Assembly (NCBI GenBank): GCA_030758115.1
Contig: JANREX010000060.1
Coordinates: 1-64,000, forward strand
Direction of reading: 5' to 3'
Length of the DNA: 64,000 bases
Source: Paracoccaceae bacterium
Lineage (GTDB): Bacteria; Pseudomonadota; Alphaproteobacteria; Rhodobacterales; Rhodobacteraceae
Shown here: positions 18,777-27,728 of the stretch, piece by piece
How the letters are laid out: each line of letters starts with the position of its first letter
Numbering within the stretch: position 1 is the stretch's first letter
Translations under genes and position numbers: made by a program
The notes under the pieces: generated by a model
Database searches by the model: none
What the model saw: only the letters and a program-made list of their open reading frames with translations
Told to the model about the DNA's origin: nothing

Positions 18777-18995
18777 TTACCCCTCTTCGCGGATTTTCGA
18801 CATGTGGCGCACTCCGGGCGTTCCATGCGACAGTTTCAGATAGGCGACCACGCCGGTGACGAAGCCCAGACCGGCCAGAAGGCTGGCAATCGTGATCTGG
18901 TGCTGCGACAGGTCTCCGGCGGTCAGCGCCAGGTAGCCGAAGGCCCAGAAGCCGGACCAGGCGACAACATTGATGATGGCGATCAGTTTTCTCAT
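18777..18995 (-). CDS. Small two-helix membrane protein inside the transporter operon
   Basis: A 72-residue protein with two hydrophobic segments (about 2-23 and 33-54) separated by a short polar turn, and a charged end (HMSKIREEG). I do not recognise a family. It sits between the two permease genes in the same direction, 2 bases after the LivH stop, so it is translated with them. AGAGGG lies 8 bases upstream of the ATG at 18995; a GTG two codons earlier is less well spaced. An accessory or stabilising subunit of this transporter class is a reasonable inference. Confidence 0.75.
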   Translation of the reverse strand: MRKLIAIINVVAWSGFWAFGYLALTAGDLSQHQITIASLLAGLGFVTGVVAYLKLSHGTPGVRHMSKIREEG

Positions 18996-18997
18996 GA

Positions 18998-19984
18998 TCA
19001 CACCCTCTCGATGATCTTCTCGCCGAACAGGCCCTGCGGCCGGAACACAAGGAAGATCAGCGCCAGCACATAGGCGAACCAGTTCTCGGTCGCGCCGCCC
19101 ATCATGCCGCCCAGGGTGAATTCGAACAGCTTTTCACCCACGCCGATGATCAGCCCGCCCACGATGGCGCCGGGGATCGAGGTGAAGCCGCCCAGCATCA
19201 GAACCGGCAGCGCCTTGAGCGCGATCAGCGACAGCGAGAACTGTACGCCCGATTTGGCACCCCACATGATGCCGGCAACCAGCGCCACGAAACCCGCGAT
19301 CGACCAGACGAGGATCCAGATGTAGTTCAGCGAGATGCCAACCGACAGCGCCGCCTGGTGGTCATCGGCCACGGCGCGCAGCGCGCGGCCCTGCTTGGAA
19401 TACTGGCTGTAGAGCGTGAGCGCGATCACCAGGATCACGGCGACCACGGCGGCCACGATATCCAGGTTGTCGATGAAGAAGCCATAACCGAACAGGTTGA
19501 AGGTCACCTCGTCGATCGTCTCGTTGATGCCCTGCGGCAGGCCGACATCCAGTTTCTTGATGTCGCCACCCCACATCATGTCGCTGAGGCCTTCGAGGAA
19601 ATAGGCAAGCCCGATGGTAGCCATGAACAGGATGATCGGTTCCTGGTTCACCAGGTGCTTGAACACGAACCGGTTCACCGCCCAGGCCAGGAAGATCATC
19701 ACGCCCATTGTCAGCAGGATCGCCAGAATCGCGGGCACGTGCCAACCGAAATGGTGGATATCGGTGCCGAGGATGGCGTTGATCAGGTGGCTGAAGGGCA
19801 CATCGCCATTCATGATGCCCACCAGCGTCGCCGCCGAGAACAGCGCCATGACGCCCTGAGCATAGTTGAAGATGCCGCTGGCCTTGTAGATCAGCACGAA
19901 ACCAAGGGCGACCAGCGCATAAAGGACGCCTGCCATCAGCCCGTTCAGCGTCACCTCGATGGCATAGAGAAGTTGGTCAGGCAT
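18998..19984 (-). CDS. LivH-type ABC transporter permease
   Basis: A 328-residue inner-membrane permease with about eight helices. Typical features: GLMAGVLYALVALGFVLIYKASGIFNYAQG near the N-terminus (the family hallmark around FNYAQG) and a cytoplasmic loop SKQGRALRAVADDHQAA that contacts the ATPases. The start has GGGAGTG upstream. It lies between LivG (50 bases upstream) and the small two-helix gene. Confidence 0.92.
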   Translation of the reverse strand: MPDQLLYAIEVTLNGLMAGVLYALVALGFVLIYKASGIFNYAQGVMALFSAATLVGIMNGDVPFSHLINAILGTDIHHFGWHVPAILAILLTMGVMIFLAWAVNRFVFKHLVNQEPIILFMATIGLAYFLEGLSDMMWGGDIKKLDVGLPQGINETIDEVTFNLFGYGFFIDNLDIVAAVVAVILVIALTLYSQYSKQGRALRAVADDHQAALSVGISLNYIWILVWSIAGFVALVAGIMWGAKSGVQFSLSLIALKALPVLMLGGFTSIPGAIVGGLIIGVGEKLFEFTLGGMMGGATENWFAYVLALIFLVFRPQGLFGEKIIERV

Positions 19985-20034
19985 GCGGTGCACTCCCTGC
20001 GAAACGGTTGAAAGGACGGCGTGCGTGCGACGGA

Positions 20035-20856
20035 TCAATCATGGGCGACACCCAGGTAGGCGTCGATCACCGCCTGGTTGCTGCGCACCTCGTCGGGCGT
20101 GCCGTCGCCGATCTTCTTGCCGTAATCCATCACGACCACGCGGTCGGACAGGTCCATCACCACGCCCATGTCATGTTCGATCAGCGCGATGGTGGTGCCG
20201 AATTCGTCGTTCACATCCAGGATGAAGCGGCTCATGTCCTCTTTTTCCTCGACGTTCATGCCGGCCATGGGTTCGTCCAGCAGCAAGAGCTTGGGTTCTG
20301 CCGCCAGCGCGCGGGCCAGTTCCACACGCTTTTTCAGACCATAGGGCAGACGCGCGACCGGCGTCTTGCGGATGGCCTGGATCTCAAGGAAGTCGATGAT
20401 CTTTTCCACGACTTCGCGGTTCTCGACCTCTTCACGCTCGGCCTTGCCCTTCCAGATGGCCTGCTCCAGCATGCCGCTTTTCATATGCGTCAGGCGTCCG
20501 GTCATCACGTTGTCCAGAACGCTCATGCCTTCGAAAAGGGCGATGTTCTGGAAGGTGCGGGCAATGCCCTGCTGGGCCACCTGATAGGGCTTCATCGGCG
20601 GACGCTTGGCCCCGCGGAACCAGACTTCACCCTCCTGCGGGACATAGAAGCCCGAGATGACGTTCAGCATGGATGACTTGCCCGCGCCGTTCGGTCCGAT
20701 GATCGCGCGGATCTCGCCCTCGCGGATGTCAAAGCTGATGTCGGTGATCGCTTTCACCCCACCGAAGCGCAGCGTGATGTTCTTCATCTCCATCATCACG
20801 CCGCCGATCTTGCGACCGTCAGCGGTGGTGTAACCTTCTGTGCTCATCTGGTTCAT
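20035..20856 (-). CDS. LivG-type ABC transporter ATPase
   Basis: A 273-residue ATP-binding subunit of the same importer. Walker A GPNGAGKSS and Walker B PKLLLLDEPMAGMN are intact; the signature region reads LPYGLKKRVELARAL, the form usual for LivG relatives. An N-terminal extension of about 22 residues precedes the domain. Its ATG overlaps the stop of the CoA ligase gene by 4 bases (ATGA), showing translational coupling of ligase and transporter. Confidence 0.93.
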   Translation of the reverse strand: MNQMSTEGYTTADGRKIGGVMMEMKNITLRFGGVKAITDISFDIREGEIRAIIGPNGAGKSSMLNVISGFYVPQEGEVWFRGAKRPPMKPYQVAQQGIARTFQNIALFEGMSVLDNVMTGRLTHMKSGMLEQAIWKGKAEREEVENREVVEKIIDFLEIQAIRKTPVARLPYGLKKRVELARALAAEPKLLLLDEPMAGMNVEEKEDMSRFILDVNDEFGTTIALIEHDMGVVMDLSDRVVVMDYGKKIGDGTPDEVRSNQAVIDAYLGVAHD

Positions 20857-22826
20857 TCTGCTGCCATCTTCTGCGTCGTGACGGGCTGCACCTTGGCGTC
20901 CCGGATCTCGAGCGTTGCACTGATGTATCCCTTGCGCCCGTCCTCATAGGTCACTTCCGTGCGGGTGCTGATCTTGTCGGACCCGTCGTACAGCGCGGTG
21001 ATCAGATCGTGGAACTTGTCCTCGACGATGCGGCGGCGGACCTTGCGGGTACGGGTCATTTCGCCGTCATCGGCATCCAGTTCCTTGTGCAGGATCAGGA
21101 AGCGATGGATCTGGCAGCCCGACAGCATCGGGTCATCCGCGATCGACCGGTTCACTTCCTCGACATGCGCCTGCACCTGGGCCAGCACCTTGGGATGCCC
21201 GGCCAGTTCCTGATAGGAGGAATAGGCGATATTGTTGCGTTCGGCCCAGTTGCCCACCGCGCTGAGGTCGATGTTGATGAAAGCCATGCAACGGTCGCGG
21301 CCATTGCCGAAAACCACCGCTTCCAGGATGTTCGGGTAGAACTTCAGCTTGTTCTCGACATACTTGGGCGCGAACAGGCTGCCATCAGCCATCTTGCCCA
21401 CGTCCTTGGCGCGGTCGATGATCCGCAGATGCCCGGACCCTTCCTCGATGAAGCCTGCGTCGCCAGTGGCGACCCAGCCTTCGGGATCCTTGGTGTCGGC
21501 GGTGCTTTCGGGGTTCTTGTAGTAGTATTCGAACACACCGGGGCTGCGGTAATAGACCTCGCCATTGTCGCCGATCTTCAGCTCGACCCCCGGTGCCGGC
21601 ACGCCCACGGTATCCGAGCGCACTTCGCCATCGGGCTGCATGGTGATGAACACCGTCGCCTCGGTCTGGCCGTAGAGCTGTTTCAGGTTGATCCCCAGGC
21701 TGCGATAGAAATCGAAGATCTCGGGGCCGATCGCCTCGCCTGCGGTATAGCCGATGCGCACGCGGCTGAAGCCAAGGGTGTTCTTCAGCGGTCCGTAAAC
21801 GAACAGATCACCCAGCTTGTATTTCAACCGGTCCATGAAGCTGACGGGCTTGCCGTCCAGGATGGCGGGACCGACCTTGCGGGCGTGGGCCATGAAGGTG
21901 TCGAACAGCCATTTCTTCATCCGGCTGGCGTCTTCCATGCGGATCATGACGTTGGTCAGCTGGGTCTCGAAGACGCGGGGCGGGGCAAAGTAATACGTGG
22001 GACCGATTTCGCGCAGGTCGGTGACCATCGTCTCGGGGCTTTCGGGGCAGTTCACGCAGAACCCGGCCCAATAGGCCTGCCCGACCGAGAAGATGAAATC
22101 GCCCACCCAGGCCATCGGCAGATAGGCGAGGATTTCCTCGTCCGGACCCAGCTTGTCGAAATCCGACGAGTTATGCGCGCTTTCGATGATGTTGCGGTTG
22201 CTCAGCACCACACCCTTGGGCTTGCCGGTCGTGCCCGAGGTGTAAAGCATCACGCAGGTCGAGGACATGTCCAGCTTGGCCCGGCGCTTTTCCAGTTCGG
22301 GCGTGAACTCGTCACGGGCGGCGTGGCCCTGCTCCTGCACATGGCTGAATTCATGCAGCCGCGAATGGTCGTATTTCCGGAGGCCCCGCGGATCGAGGTA
22401 GATCATGTGTTCGAACTGATGCAGGCGATCCTGCACCTCGATCACCTTGTCGACCTGTTCCTGGTCCTCGACGATGATGAAGCGCGCGCCGCAATGGTCC
22501 AGGACATATGCCATCTCTTCGGCTGCGGAATCCTGGTAAAGCGGCACAGGCACCGCGCCCACGGACTGCGCTGCGACCATCGACCAGTACAATTGCGGAC
22601 GGTTGCTGCCGATGATGGCGATGAAATCGCCTTCATTGACGCCAAGGTTGATCAGCCCCAGGGCGAAGCTGTCCACTTCGCGCTGAACTTCCTTCCACGT
22701 CCATGTCTGCCAGATGCCGAATTCTTTTTCGCGAAACGCGGGCTTGTCCGCGAACTTCTGGGCGTTGCGCTGCAACAGCGCCGGTATGGACACGAGTCCA
22801 CCGGTCGCCTGTGACGACTGTGCCAA
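20853..22826 (-). CDS. AMP-dependent acyl-CoA synthetase (long-chain/aryl type)
   Basis: A 657-residue adenylate-forming enzyme that would convert a carboxylic acid to its CoA thioester. Motifs: P-loop MLYTSGTTGKPKGVVLSNRN, LYGQTEAT, the GWVATGDAGF motif and RAKDVGKMADG near the C-terminal domain. The start is a TTG at 22826 with GGGAGGAAAAGA directly upstream; no ATG fits. It is the first gene of the operon and overlaps livG, so uptake and activation are coupled. The size and family suggest a hydrophobic or aromatic acid; the substrate is unknown. Confidence 0.9.
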   Translation of the reverse strand: MAQSSQATGGLVSIPALLQRNAQKFADKPAFREKEFGIWQTWTWKEVQREVDSFALGLINLGVNEGDFIAIIGSNRPQLYWSMVAAQSVGAVPVPLYQDSAAEEMAYVLDHCGARFIIVEDQEQVDKVIEVQDRLHQFEHMIYLDPRGLRKYDHSRLHEFSHVQEQGHAARDEFTPELEKRRAKLDMSSTCVMLYTSGTTGKPKGVVLSNRNIIESAHNSSDFDKLGPDEEILAYLPMAWVGDFIFSVGQAYWAGFCVNCPESPETMVTDLREIGPTYYFAPPRVFETQLTNVMIRMEDASRMKKWLFDTFMAHARKVGPAILDGKPVSFMDRLKYKLGDLFVYGPLKNTLGFSRVRIGYTAGEAIGPEIFDFYRSLGINLKQLYGQTEATVFITMQPDGEVRSDTVGVPAPGVELKIGDNGEVYYRSPGVFEYYYKNPESTADTKDPEGWVATGDAGFIEEGSGHLRIIDRAKDVGKMADGSLFAPKYVENKLKFYPNILEAVVFGNGRDRCMAFINIDLSAVGNWAERNNIAYSSYQELAGHPKVLAQVQAHVEEVNRSIADDPMLSGCQIHRFLILHKELDADDGEMTRTRKVRRRIVEDKFHDLITALYDGSDKISTRTEVTYEDGRKGYISATLEIRDAKVQPVTTQKMAAE

Positions 22827-22950
22827 ATCTTTTCCTCCCTTGCGCCCGTTCTCCCTCCGGGCCGGTGACCACCTTGATCGGCGATTCTTTACCGATCTTC
22901 GATGGTGCACCTGCTACGCTCTACGTCAACTTTTTCCTGATGATTTCCCA

Positions 22951-22970
22951 ATTGTTACGAATTGTAACAG
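22951..22970. promoter_or_regulatory. Tandem 10-base repeat and palindrome, candidate regulator binding site
   Basis: ATTGTTACGA is followed directly by ATTGTAACAG, a head-to-tail 10-base repeat; it also contains the perfect inverted repeat TGTTAC-N5-GTAACA (22953-22969). It lies in the gap between the ligase/transporter operon and the divergent kinase-regulator pair. Tandem repeats one helical turn apart are typical of OmpR/PhoB-family binding, so the adjacent regulator is the obvious candidate. Confidence 0.5.
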
Positions 22971-23041
22971 TCACGGGCGCGGATCGGGCACTAGGCGGGC
23001 GCGGCTTGTGGTGCTAGCCATACCCGACCAAAGGACTGACG

Positions 23042-24964
23042 ATGACAAGCGCACCGATCGACACTGCCGCGATGACCATGGCCGGGTTGAACCTGATCCA
23101 GCAGGCGCTGTCGATCTATGACAGCGATCTGCGCCTCGTGATCTGCAACCGCCCGTTCCGCGAGATGTTCGACCTTCCGGCAGAGTTGACGACACCCGGT
23201 GCGCGGTTCGAGGACACGATCCGCTTTCTCGCGCAGCGGGGTGAATACGGACCGATCCACGATCTGGCCGAAGCCGTGCGCATCCGCGTCGAACAGGCCC
23301 GCGCCTTCGAACCGCACTACATGGAAAGGGTGCGTCCCGACGGGCGCAGCATCAGCGTCGAAGGCTCGCCGCTGCCGCAGGGGGGATGGGTCACGGTCTA
23401 TACCGAGATCACACAAGTCAAACGGCAGGAAGCCTTGTTGCGCGCAAGGTCCGAAGAGTTGAGCGACAAGGTGCTGGCCTATGCCGAGGAACTGAGCGCC
23501 ACGAACCGCAAGCTGGAGGCGACCGTCACCGCGCTGGAGGAAGCCAAGCGCCAGTTGACCGAAACCGAGGCGCGCACCCGCCAGACGACCGAGATGATGC
23601 CCGCCCACATCTCGCATGTCGGGCGCGACCGCTGCTACACCTTCTCGAACCGCAAGCTGGGTGTCGTCATGCCGGGCAGGCCGACGAATATCCTGGGCCT
23701 GTCCATTCACAAGGCGCTTGGCGAATCAGCCTATGCCGCCATTCAGCCGCATCTGGATGCCGCGTTTTTCGGCACCGCTTCGGTGTTCGAATTCAATGAC
23801 GAGGACAGCTCGCGCCGCATTCGCGCGGCCTTCACGCCGGACCGTGCGCCGGATGGCCAGATCAATGGTGTCTATATCCTTTCGATGGATGTGACCGAGG
23901 AAAGCCAGGCCCGCAGCGCCCTGCAACAGACGCGGCGGCGCGAAATGGCGGCCCAGTTGACCAGCGGCATGGCGCATGACTTTTCGAACCTGCTGACGAT
24001 CATCATGGGCAGTCAGTCGCGCCTGCAGCGCATGGACTTGCCACCGGGCGCGCGCGACCTGGTGACCGCGACACTGTCCGCGGCCCATCGCGGCGGGGCT
24101 CTGCTGAACAGGATCGGGGATATCACCGGCGCGCGCGAATGGAACCCCACGGCGGCCGACCTGCGCGCGGCGCTGTCGGATCTGGAAACTCTTGCCGCCC
24201 CTGCGCTGCCGCCCGGTATCGCGCTGACGATCCATAACGCCATCCCGCATGATGCGCTGATGCTGGATACCGGCATGTTGCAGGATTCCCTGTTGAACCT
24301 GATCCTGAATGCGCGCGACGCCTGCGGCACCTCGGGCGAGATACGGCTGGAGGTTACCCCGGTGCAGAACACCTGGGCAGAGTTCACCGTGACGGACACG
24401 GGCCCCGGCTTTTCCGAGGCTGCGCTGGAACATGCGCTTGAGCCGTTTTTCACCACCAAGGGTGGCGAGGGCACAGGGCTGGGGCTGGCCATGGTCTATG
24501 ACATGGTCAAGCTGGCCGGCGGGCGCGTCGTGATCGGCAATACCGAACAGGGTGGCAAGGTCAGCCTGCGCCTGCCGCTGCGGCCTGCCGCGCTGGCGCT
24601 TGCGCCGGGCCTCGTGCTTCTGGTCGAGGACAGTCCCGACCTGCGCGTCGGTATCCGCGAGATGCTGCGCGACCTTGGCCATGCGGTCATCGAAGCCGCA
24701 AGCGTGGATGAGGCGATGGCGCTGCTGGATCAGCTGCCGGATATCGCGCTGATCCTGTCCGACATCACGCTGGAGGGGCATGAAACCGGGCTGGACCTGC
24801 TGGACCGTCTGCCCGCAAGCCATCCGCCTTGCCGCCTGATGACATCCTTGCCGCGCGATCACCCCTATCACAAGGCTGCTGTCGCGCGGGTGCCCGTGCT
24901 GATGAAACCGTTCAGCGCCAGCGGCCTGTCCGCATTCCTGCAAGGCGGAGGCAAGACACGATGA
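23042..24964 (+). CDS. Hybrid sensor histidine kinase (PAS-PAS-HK-receiver)
   Basis: A 640-residue kinase with no transmembrane segment, so probably cytosolic. Order: PAS-like domain (about 15-125), coiled coil (128-185), second PAS (about 187-292), dimerisation helix with phospho-acceptor His312 (AHDFSNLLT), HATPase with N-box NLILNARDAC and G-box GTGLGLAMV (478-486), and a C-terminal receiver domain with Asp574 (ILSDITLEG). Its last bases overlap the start of the OmpR-type gene. It is divergent from the CoA-ligase/LIV operon, which it probably controls in response to an intracellular ligand; this is inference from position. Confidence 0.92.
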   Translation: MTSAPIDTAAMTMAGLNLIQQALSIYDSDLRLVICNRPFREMFDLPAELTTPGARFEDTIRFLAQRGEYGPIHDLAEAVRIRVEQARAFEPHYMERVRPDGRSISVEGSPLPQGGWVTVYTEITQVKRQEALLRARSEELSDKVLAYAEELSATNRKLEATVTALEEAKRQLTETEARTRQTTEMMPAHISHVGRDRCYTFSNRKLGVVMPGRPTNILGLSIHKALGESAYAAIQPHLDAAFFGTASVFEFNDEDSSRRIRAAFTPDRAPDGQINGVYILSMDVTEESQARSALQQTRRREMAAQLTSGMAHDFSNLLTIIMGSQSRLQRMDLPPGARDLVTATLSAAHRGGALLNRIGDITGAREWNPTAADLRAALSDLETLAAPALPPGIALTIHNAIPHDALMLDTGMLQDSLLNLILNARDACGTSGEIRLEVTPVQNTWAEFTVTDTGPGFSEAALEHALEPFFTTKGGEGTGLGLAMVYDMVKLAGGRVVIGNTEQGGKVSLRLPLRPAALALAPGLVLLVEDSPDLRVGIREMLRDLGHAVIEAASVDEAMALLDQLPDIALILSDITLEGHETGLDLLDRLPASHPPCRLMTSLPRDHPYHKAAVARVPVLMKPFSASGLSAFLQGGGKTR

Positions 24965-25665
24965 CTGCACCACTGGTCACCATCCTCGATGACGAACCCG
25001 CAATCCGGAACATGCTGGCCCATGCCCTGACCGAGGCCGGGTTCCGTACGATGAGTTTCGGTCGCGCCACGGAATTCGAAGCCGCGCTGAAAAGTGCCAC
25101 CCCGGATATTTGCCTTGTGGACCTGTCACTGCCCGATCGTGACGGGCTGACGCTGGTGCATCGCCTGGCACTGGAACAGGGCGCTGTGGTCATCATCATC
25201 TCGGGGCGGGCGCAGGTGCAGGATCGCGTGACCGGGCTGGAGCTGGGGGCGGATGACTACATCATCAAGCCCTTCGATCCGGCCGAGGTCGTGGCCCGCA
25301 TCCGCGCGCGTCTGCGCCGGGGCCAGCCCGTCACGCAGACCGGGCAGACAGCGCTGTTCAATGGCTGGACGGCCCATTTCGACCGTTACGCGCTGGAGGA
25401 TGACAGCGGCGTCGAAACGCCGTTTTCCCATGCCGAAGGCGAAGTGCTGCGCCTGTTTCTTGAACGGCCCAAGCGCCTGATCTCGCGCGCGATGATGCAG
25501 GAGATCCTGGGCGGTGCGGCCAGCGACAGTTTCGACCGGGCGATGGATGTCCGCATTTCGCGATTGCGGACAAAGCTGCGCGAGGATCCGAAGAACCCGC
25601 GCCTGATCAAGACGATCTATGGCGCCGGTTACATCTTTCTGGGCGATGTGGCCTGGACCGGCTGA
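24961..25665 (+). CDS. OmpR-family response regulator
   Basis: A 234-residue two-domain transcription factor: receiver (1-120) with the acidic pocket ILDDEP, phospho-acceptor Asp54 (VDLSLPD) and Lys in IIKPFDP, then a winged-helix DNA-binding domain (about 140-230) with VRISRLRTKLREDP and TIYGAGYIF. Its ATG overlaps the kinase stop (ATGA), so the pair is co-translated. The kinase already carries a receiver, so a phosphorelay or competing phospho-sinks are possible. The tandem repeat at 22951-22970 is a plausible target. Confidence 0.95.
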   Translation: MTAPLVTILDDEPAIRNMLAHALTEAGFRTMSFGRATEFEAALKSATPDICLVDLSLPDRDGLTLVHRLALEQGAVVIIISGRAQVQDRVTGLELGADDYIIKPFDPAEVVARIRARLRRGQPVTQTGQTALFNGWTAHFDRYALEDDSGVETPFSHAEGEVLRLFLERPKRLISRAMMQEILGGAASDSFDRAMDVRISRLRTKLREDPKNPRLIKTIYGAGYIFLGDVAWTG

Positions 25666-25676
25666 TTTGACCCGAT

Positions 25677-26882
25677 TCAGTGCGCCTTGCACAGGTCGGA
25701 CAAGGCGCGCCCCATCACCTCAAGCCCTGTCACAAGGTCGCCTTCGTCCGTATCCTCGGCAAAGGCATGGCTGATCCCGCCGATGGAGGGCACGAACATC
25801 ATCGCGGCCGGCATGAGGGCCGCCACATTGGTGGCATCATGCAGCGCGCCTGATTGCATGTCGCGCCAGCGACCGGGCACAAGGGCTTGCGCCGCAGCAG
25901 CAAGCGCCGCGCGAAGCCCTGGATCCATGGCGACAGGTTCCAGGCCAAGCATTCCGGAAAAGGACAGCGACATGCCGCGTTCGGCCGCAACCTCGGTTGC
26001 GGTCTGGCGGATCACATCCTCCATCCTCTTGAGGCGCCCGACATCGCCATCGCGCCATTGCATGGAGAAGGTGACGCGACCGGGGACGATCGAATGCGCG
26101 CCGGGATGCAGATCGACATGGCCGATGGTCCAGACGGATTGCGGCGTCACGATGTTGCGCAGCCTGTCGTTCAGGGCGGTGTTGAAGGCCGAAAGCGCCT
26201 GGAAAGCATCGCGGCGGCGGTGCATGGGCGTGGTGCCTGCGTGGTTCTGCTCGCCCTCCATGGTGATGGTCATGTCACGGATGCCGACGATATCGGTGAC
26301 AACACCGATGGCCTGCCCCGCCTCGTGCAGCCATGGGCCCTGTTCGATGTGACATTCGACAAAACCGGTGAACCGCGCGGGATCGATGGGTTCACCCGCC
26401 AGATGCGCCATGGCGGAACGGGCATCGGCAAAGGTAACGCCTGCGCTGTCGGTCAGCGTGTCGGCGCGGTCCAGCGGCAACTGGCCCGACCAGATCGCGC
26501 TGCCGGTGGTCACGCCAAAGCGCCCCTCTTCGTCCTGAAAATTGGCCACCGACACAGCAGGGCCGCCGGCCTCTTGCGAAGCGCGCGCGATTTCCAGCGC
26601 CATGATCACGCCCAGCGCACCATCCAGCCATCCGCCCTCGGGCTGGCTGTCGCTATGCGATCCCATCAAAAGCGACCGGCCCGGCGCCAGGCCGAAGAGG
26701 TTGCCCACCGCATCGAAACGCGGCTCGAGTCCGGCGTCGCGCATCCGTTCGGCCAGCCATTCGCGCGCAGCGATATCGGCCGCGGAATAGGCCGGGCGAA
26801 CGACGCCCTTGCCCACACCGGAGGCACCGAATTGGCGCAGATCGTGCAGATCCTTCAGAAACCGTTCGCCATTCACCTGCAT
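25677..26882 (-). CDS. Zn-dependent amidohydrolase (N-carbamoyl-L-amino acid hydrolase/allantoate amidohydrolase family)
   Basis: A 401-residue M20-type dimetal hydrolase. Metal ligands and family motifs are present: [37 protein letters not shown], the lid-domain [12 protein letters not shown], and [14 protein letters not shown] at the end. Members cleave N-carbamoyl amino acids, allantoate or ureidoglycine; sequence alone does not separate these. AAAGGG supports the ATG at 26882 over one five codons earlier. It is convergent with the response regulator, 11 bases away. Confidence 0.88.
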   Translation of the reverse strand: MQVNGERFLKDLHDLRQFGASGVGKGVVRPAYSAADIAAREWLAERMRDAGLEPRFDAVGNLFGLAPGRSLLMGSHSDSQPEGGWLDGALGVIMALEIARASQEAGGPAVSVANFQDEEGRFGVTTGSAIWSGQLPLDRADTLTDSAGVTFADARSAMAHLAGEPIDPARFTGFVECHIEQGPWLHEAGQAIGVVTDIVGIRDMTITMEGEQNHAGTTPMHRRRDAFQALSAFNTALNDRLRNIVTPQSVWTIGHVDLHPGAHSIVPGRVTFSMQWRDGDVGRLKRMEDVIRQTATEVAAERGMSLSFSGMLGLEPVAMDPGLRAALAAAAQALVPGRWRDMQSGALHDATNVAALMPAAMMFVPSIGGISHAFAEDTDEGDLVTGLEVMGRALSDLCKAH

Positions 26883-27012
26883 CCCGTGCCCTTTCATCTC
26901 TGTTGACCGTTACACAATCTTCATCCGCCGGGGATGTCCAGATGCCGCCTTGTGGGTTGTCTTGCCCCGCGCGCTGACCTAGGTCTGCGGCGCATGCAGA
27001 GGAAGCGTTTCG

Positions 27013-27672
27013 ATGTCACAAATCACCCTTGTGCGCCATGGCCAGGCCCAGACCAAAGCGCGCGACGAGACCGGCTATGACAGCCTGAGCCCGCTTGGCC
27101 ATCAACAGGCCGCCTGGCTGGGGGAACATCTGCGCGACACGCGTGAACAGATTACGCGTGTCTATTGCGGCACGCTGATCCGTCACGTGGAAACAGCCAC
27201 CGCGATGCAGGCCGGGCAATATGCCCAGATCGTGCAGGACCCGCGGCTGAACGAAATGCAGTTCTTCACGCTGGCCCATCTTTTCAGCGCACAGCATGGC
27301 ATCGCATTGCCGCAATCGCGCGAAGGCTTCGTGGCCTACATGCCGCAGCTTCTGATGGCCTGGGAGGCCGGAACGATCGATGAGGCCCCCGAAAGCTTTG
27401 ACGATTTCCACAACAGGGTGGGCGATGCGATGGCCGAGATCGGCGCGGGTCGTGGACCTGCGCTGGTTGTCACATCAGGCGGGCTGATCGGGATGGTGCT
27501 GCGCCAGACCATGGGACTGGCCACACCCGCCTTCGCGCGCGCCTGCATCGCGATCATGAACACTTCTGTGCATCGCCTGCACCGTCTGGGCACGGATATG
27601 GCCCTGACCCAGTTCAACGCCGTGCCGCATCTGGACCGGCCTGATCGTCAGCACGCACAAACGCATCTTTAA
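27013..27672 (+). CDS. Histidine-phosphatase-fold protein lacking the second catalytic His
   Basis: A 219-residue phosphoglycerate-mutase-like protein. The first catalytic motif (LVRHG, His9) and the phosphate-binding Arg57 (TLIRHVETA) are kept. The second catalytic site, usually (S/T)HGG, reads VVTSGG with Ser155 in place of His. Activity may be lost or altered. It lies 56 bases upstream of the saccharopine dehydrogenase genes in the same direction and may share their transcript. No signal peptide. Confidence 0.82.
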   Translation: MSQITLVRHGQAQTKARDETGYDSLSPLGHQQAAWLGEHLRDTREQITRVYCGTLIRHVETATAMQAGQYAQIVQDPRLNEMQFFTLAHLFSAQHGIALPQSREGFVAYMPQLLMAWEAGTIDEAPESFDDFHNRVGDAMAEIGAGRGPALVVTSGGLIGMVLRQTMGLATPAFARACIAIMNTSVHRLHRLGTDMALTQFNAVPHLDRPDRQHAQTHL

Positions 27673-27728
27673 GCCGCCCCTGCCCTTGGCTATGGTGCGG
27701 GGGACACTTCCGCCGAAAGAACAGAACC

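Noticed and set aside
21009-22814. A 601-codon open frame on the plus strand
   Set aside because: It is antisense to the acyl-CoA ligase; His/Gln/Asp-rich composition is that of a GC-rich shadow, with no ribosome binding site or family features.
20853-22910. Start of the ligase 28 codons upstream of the TTG
   Set aside because: The extra residues are Arg-rich and unlike the family, and a strong ribosome binding site sits exactly before the TTG at 22826.
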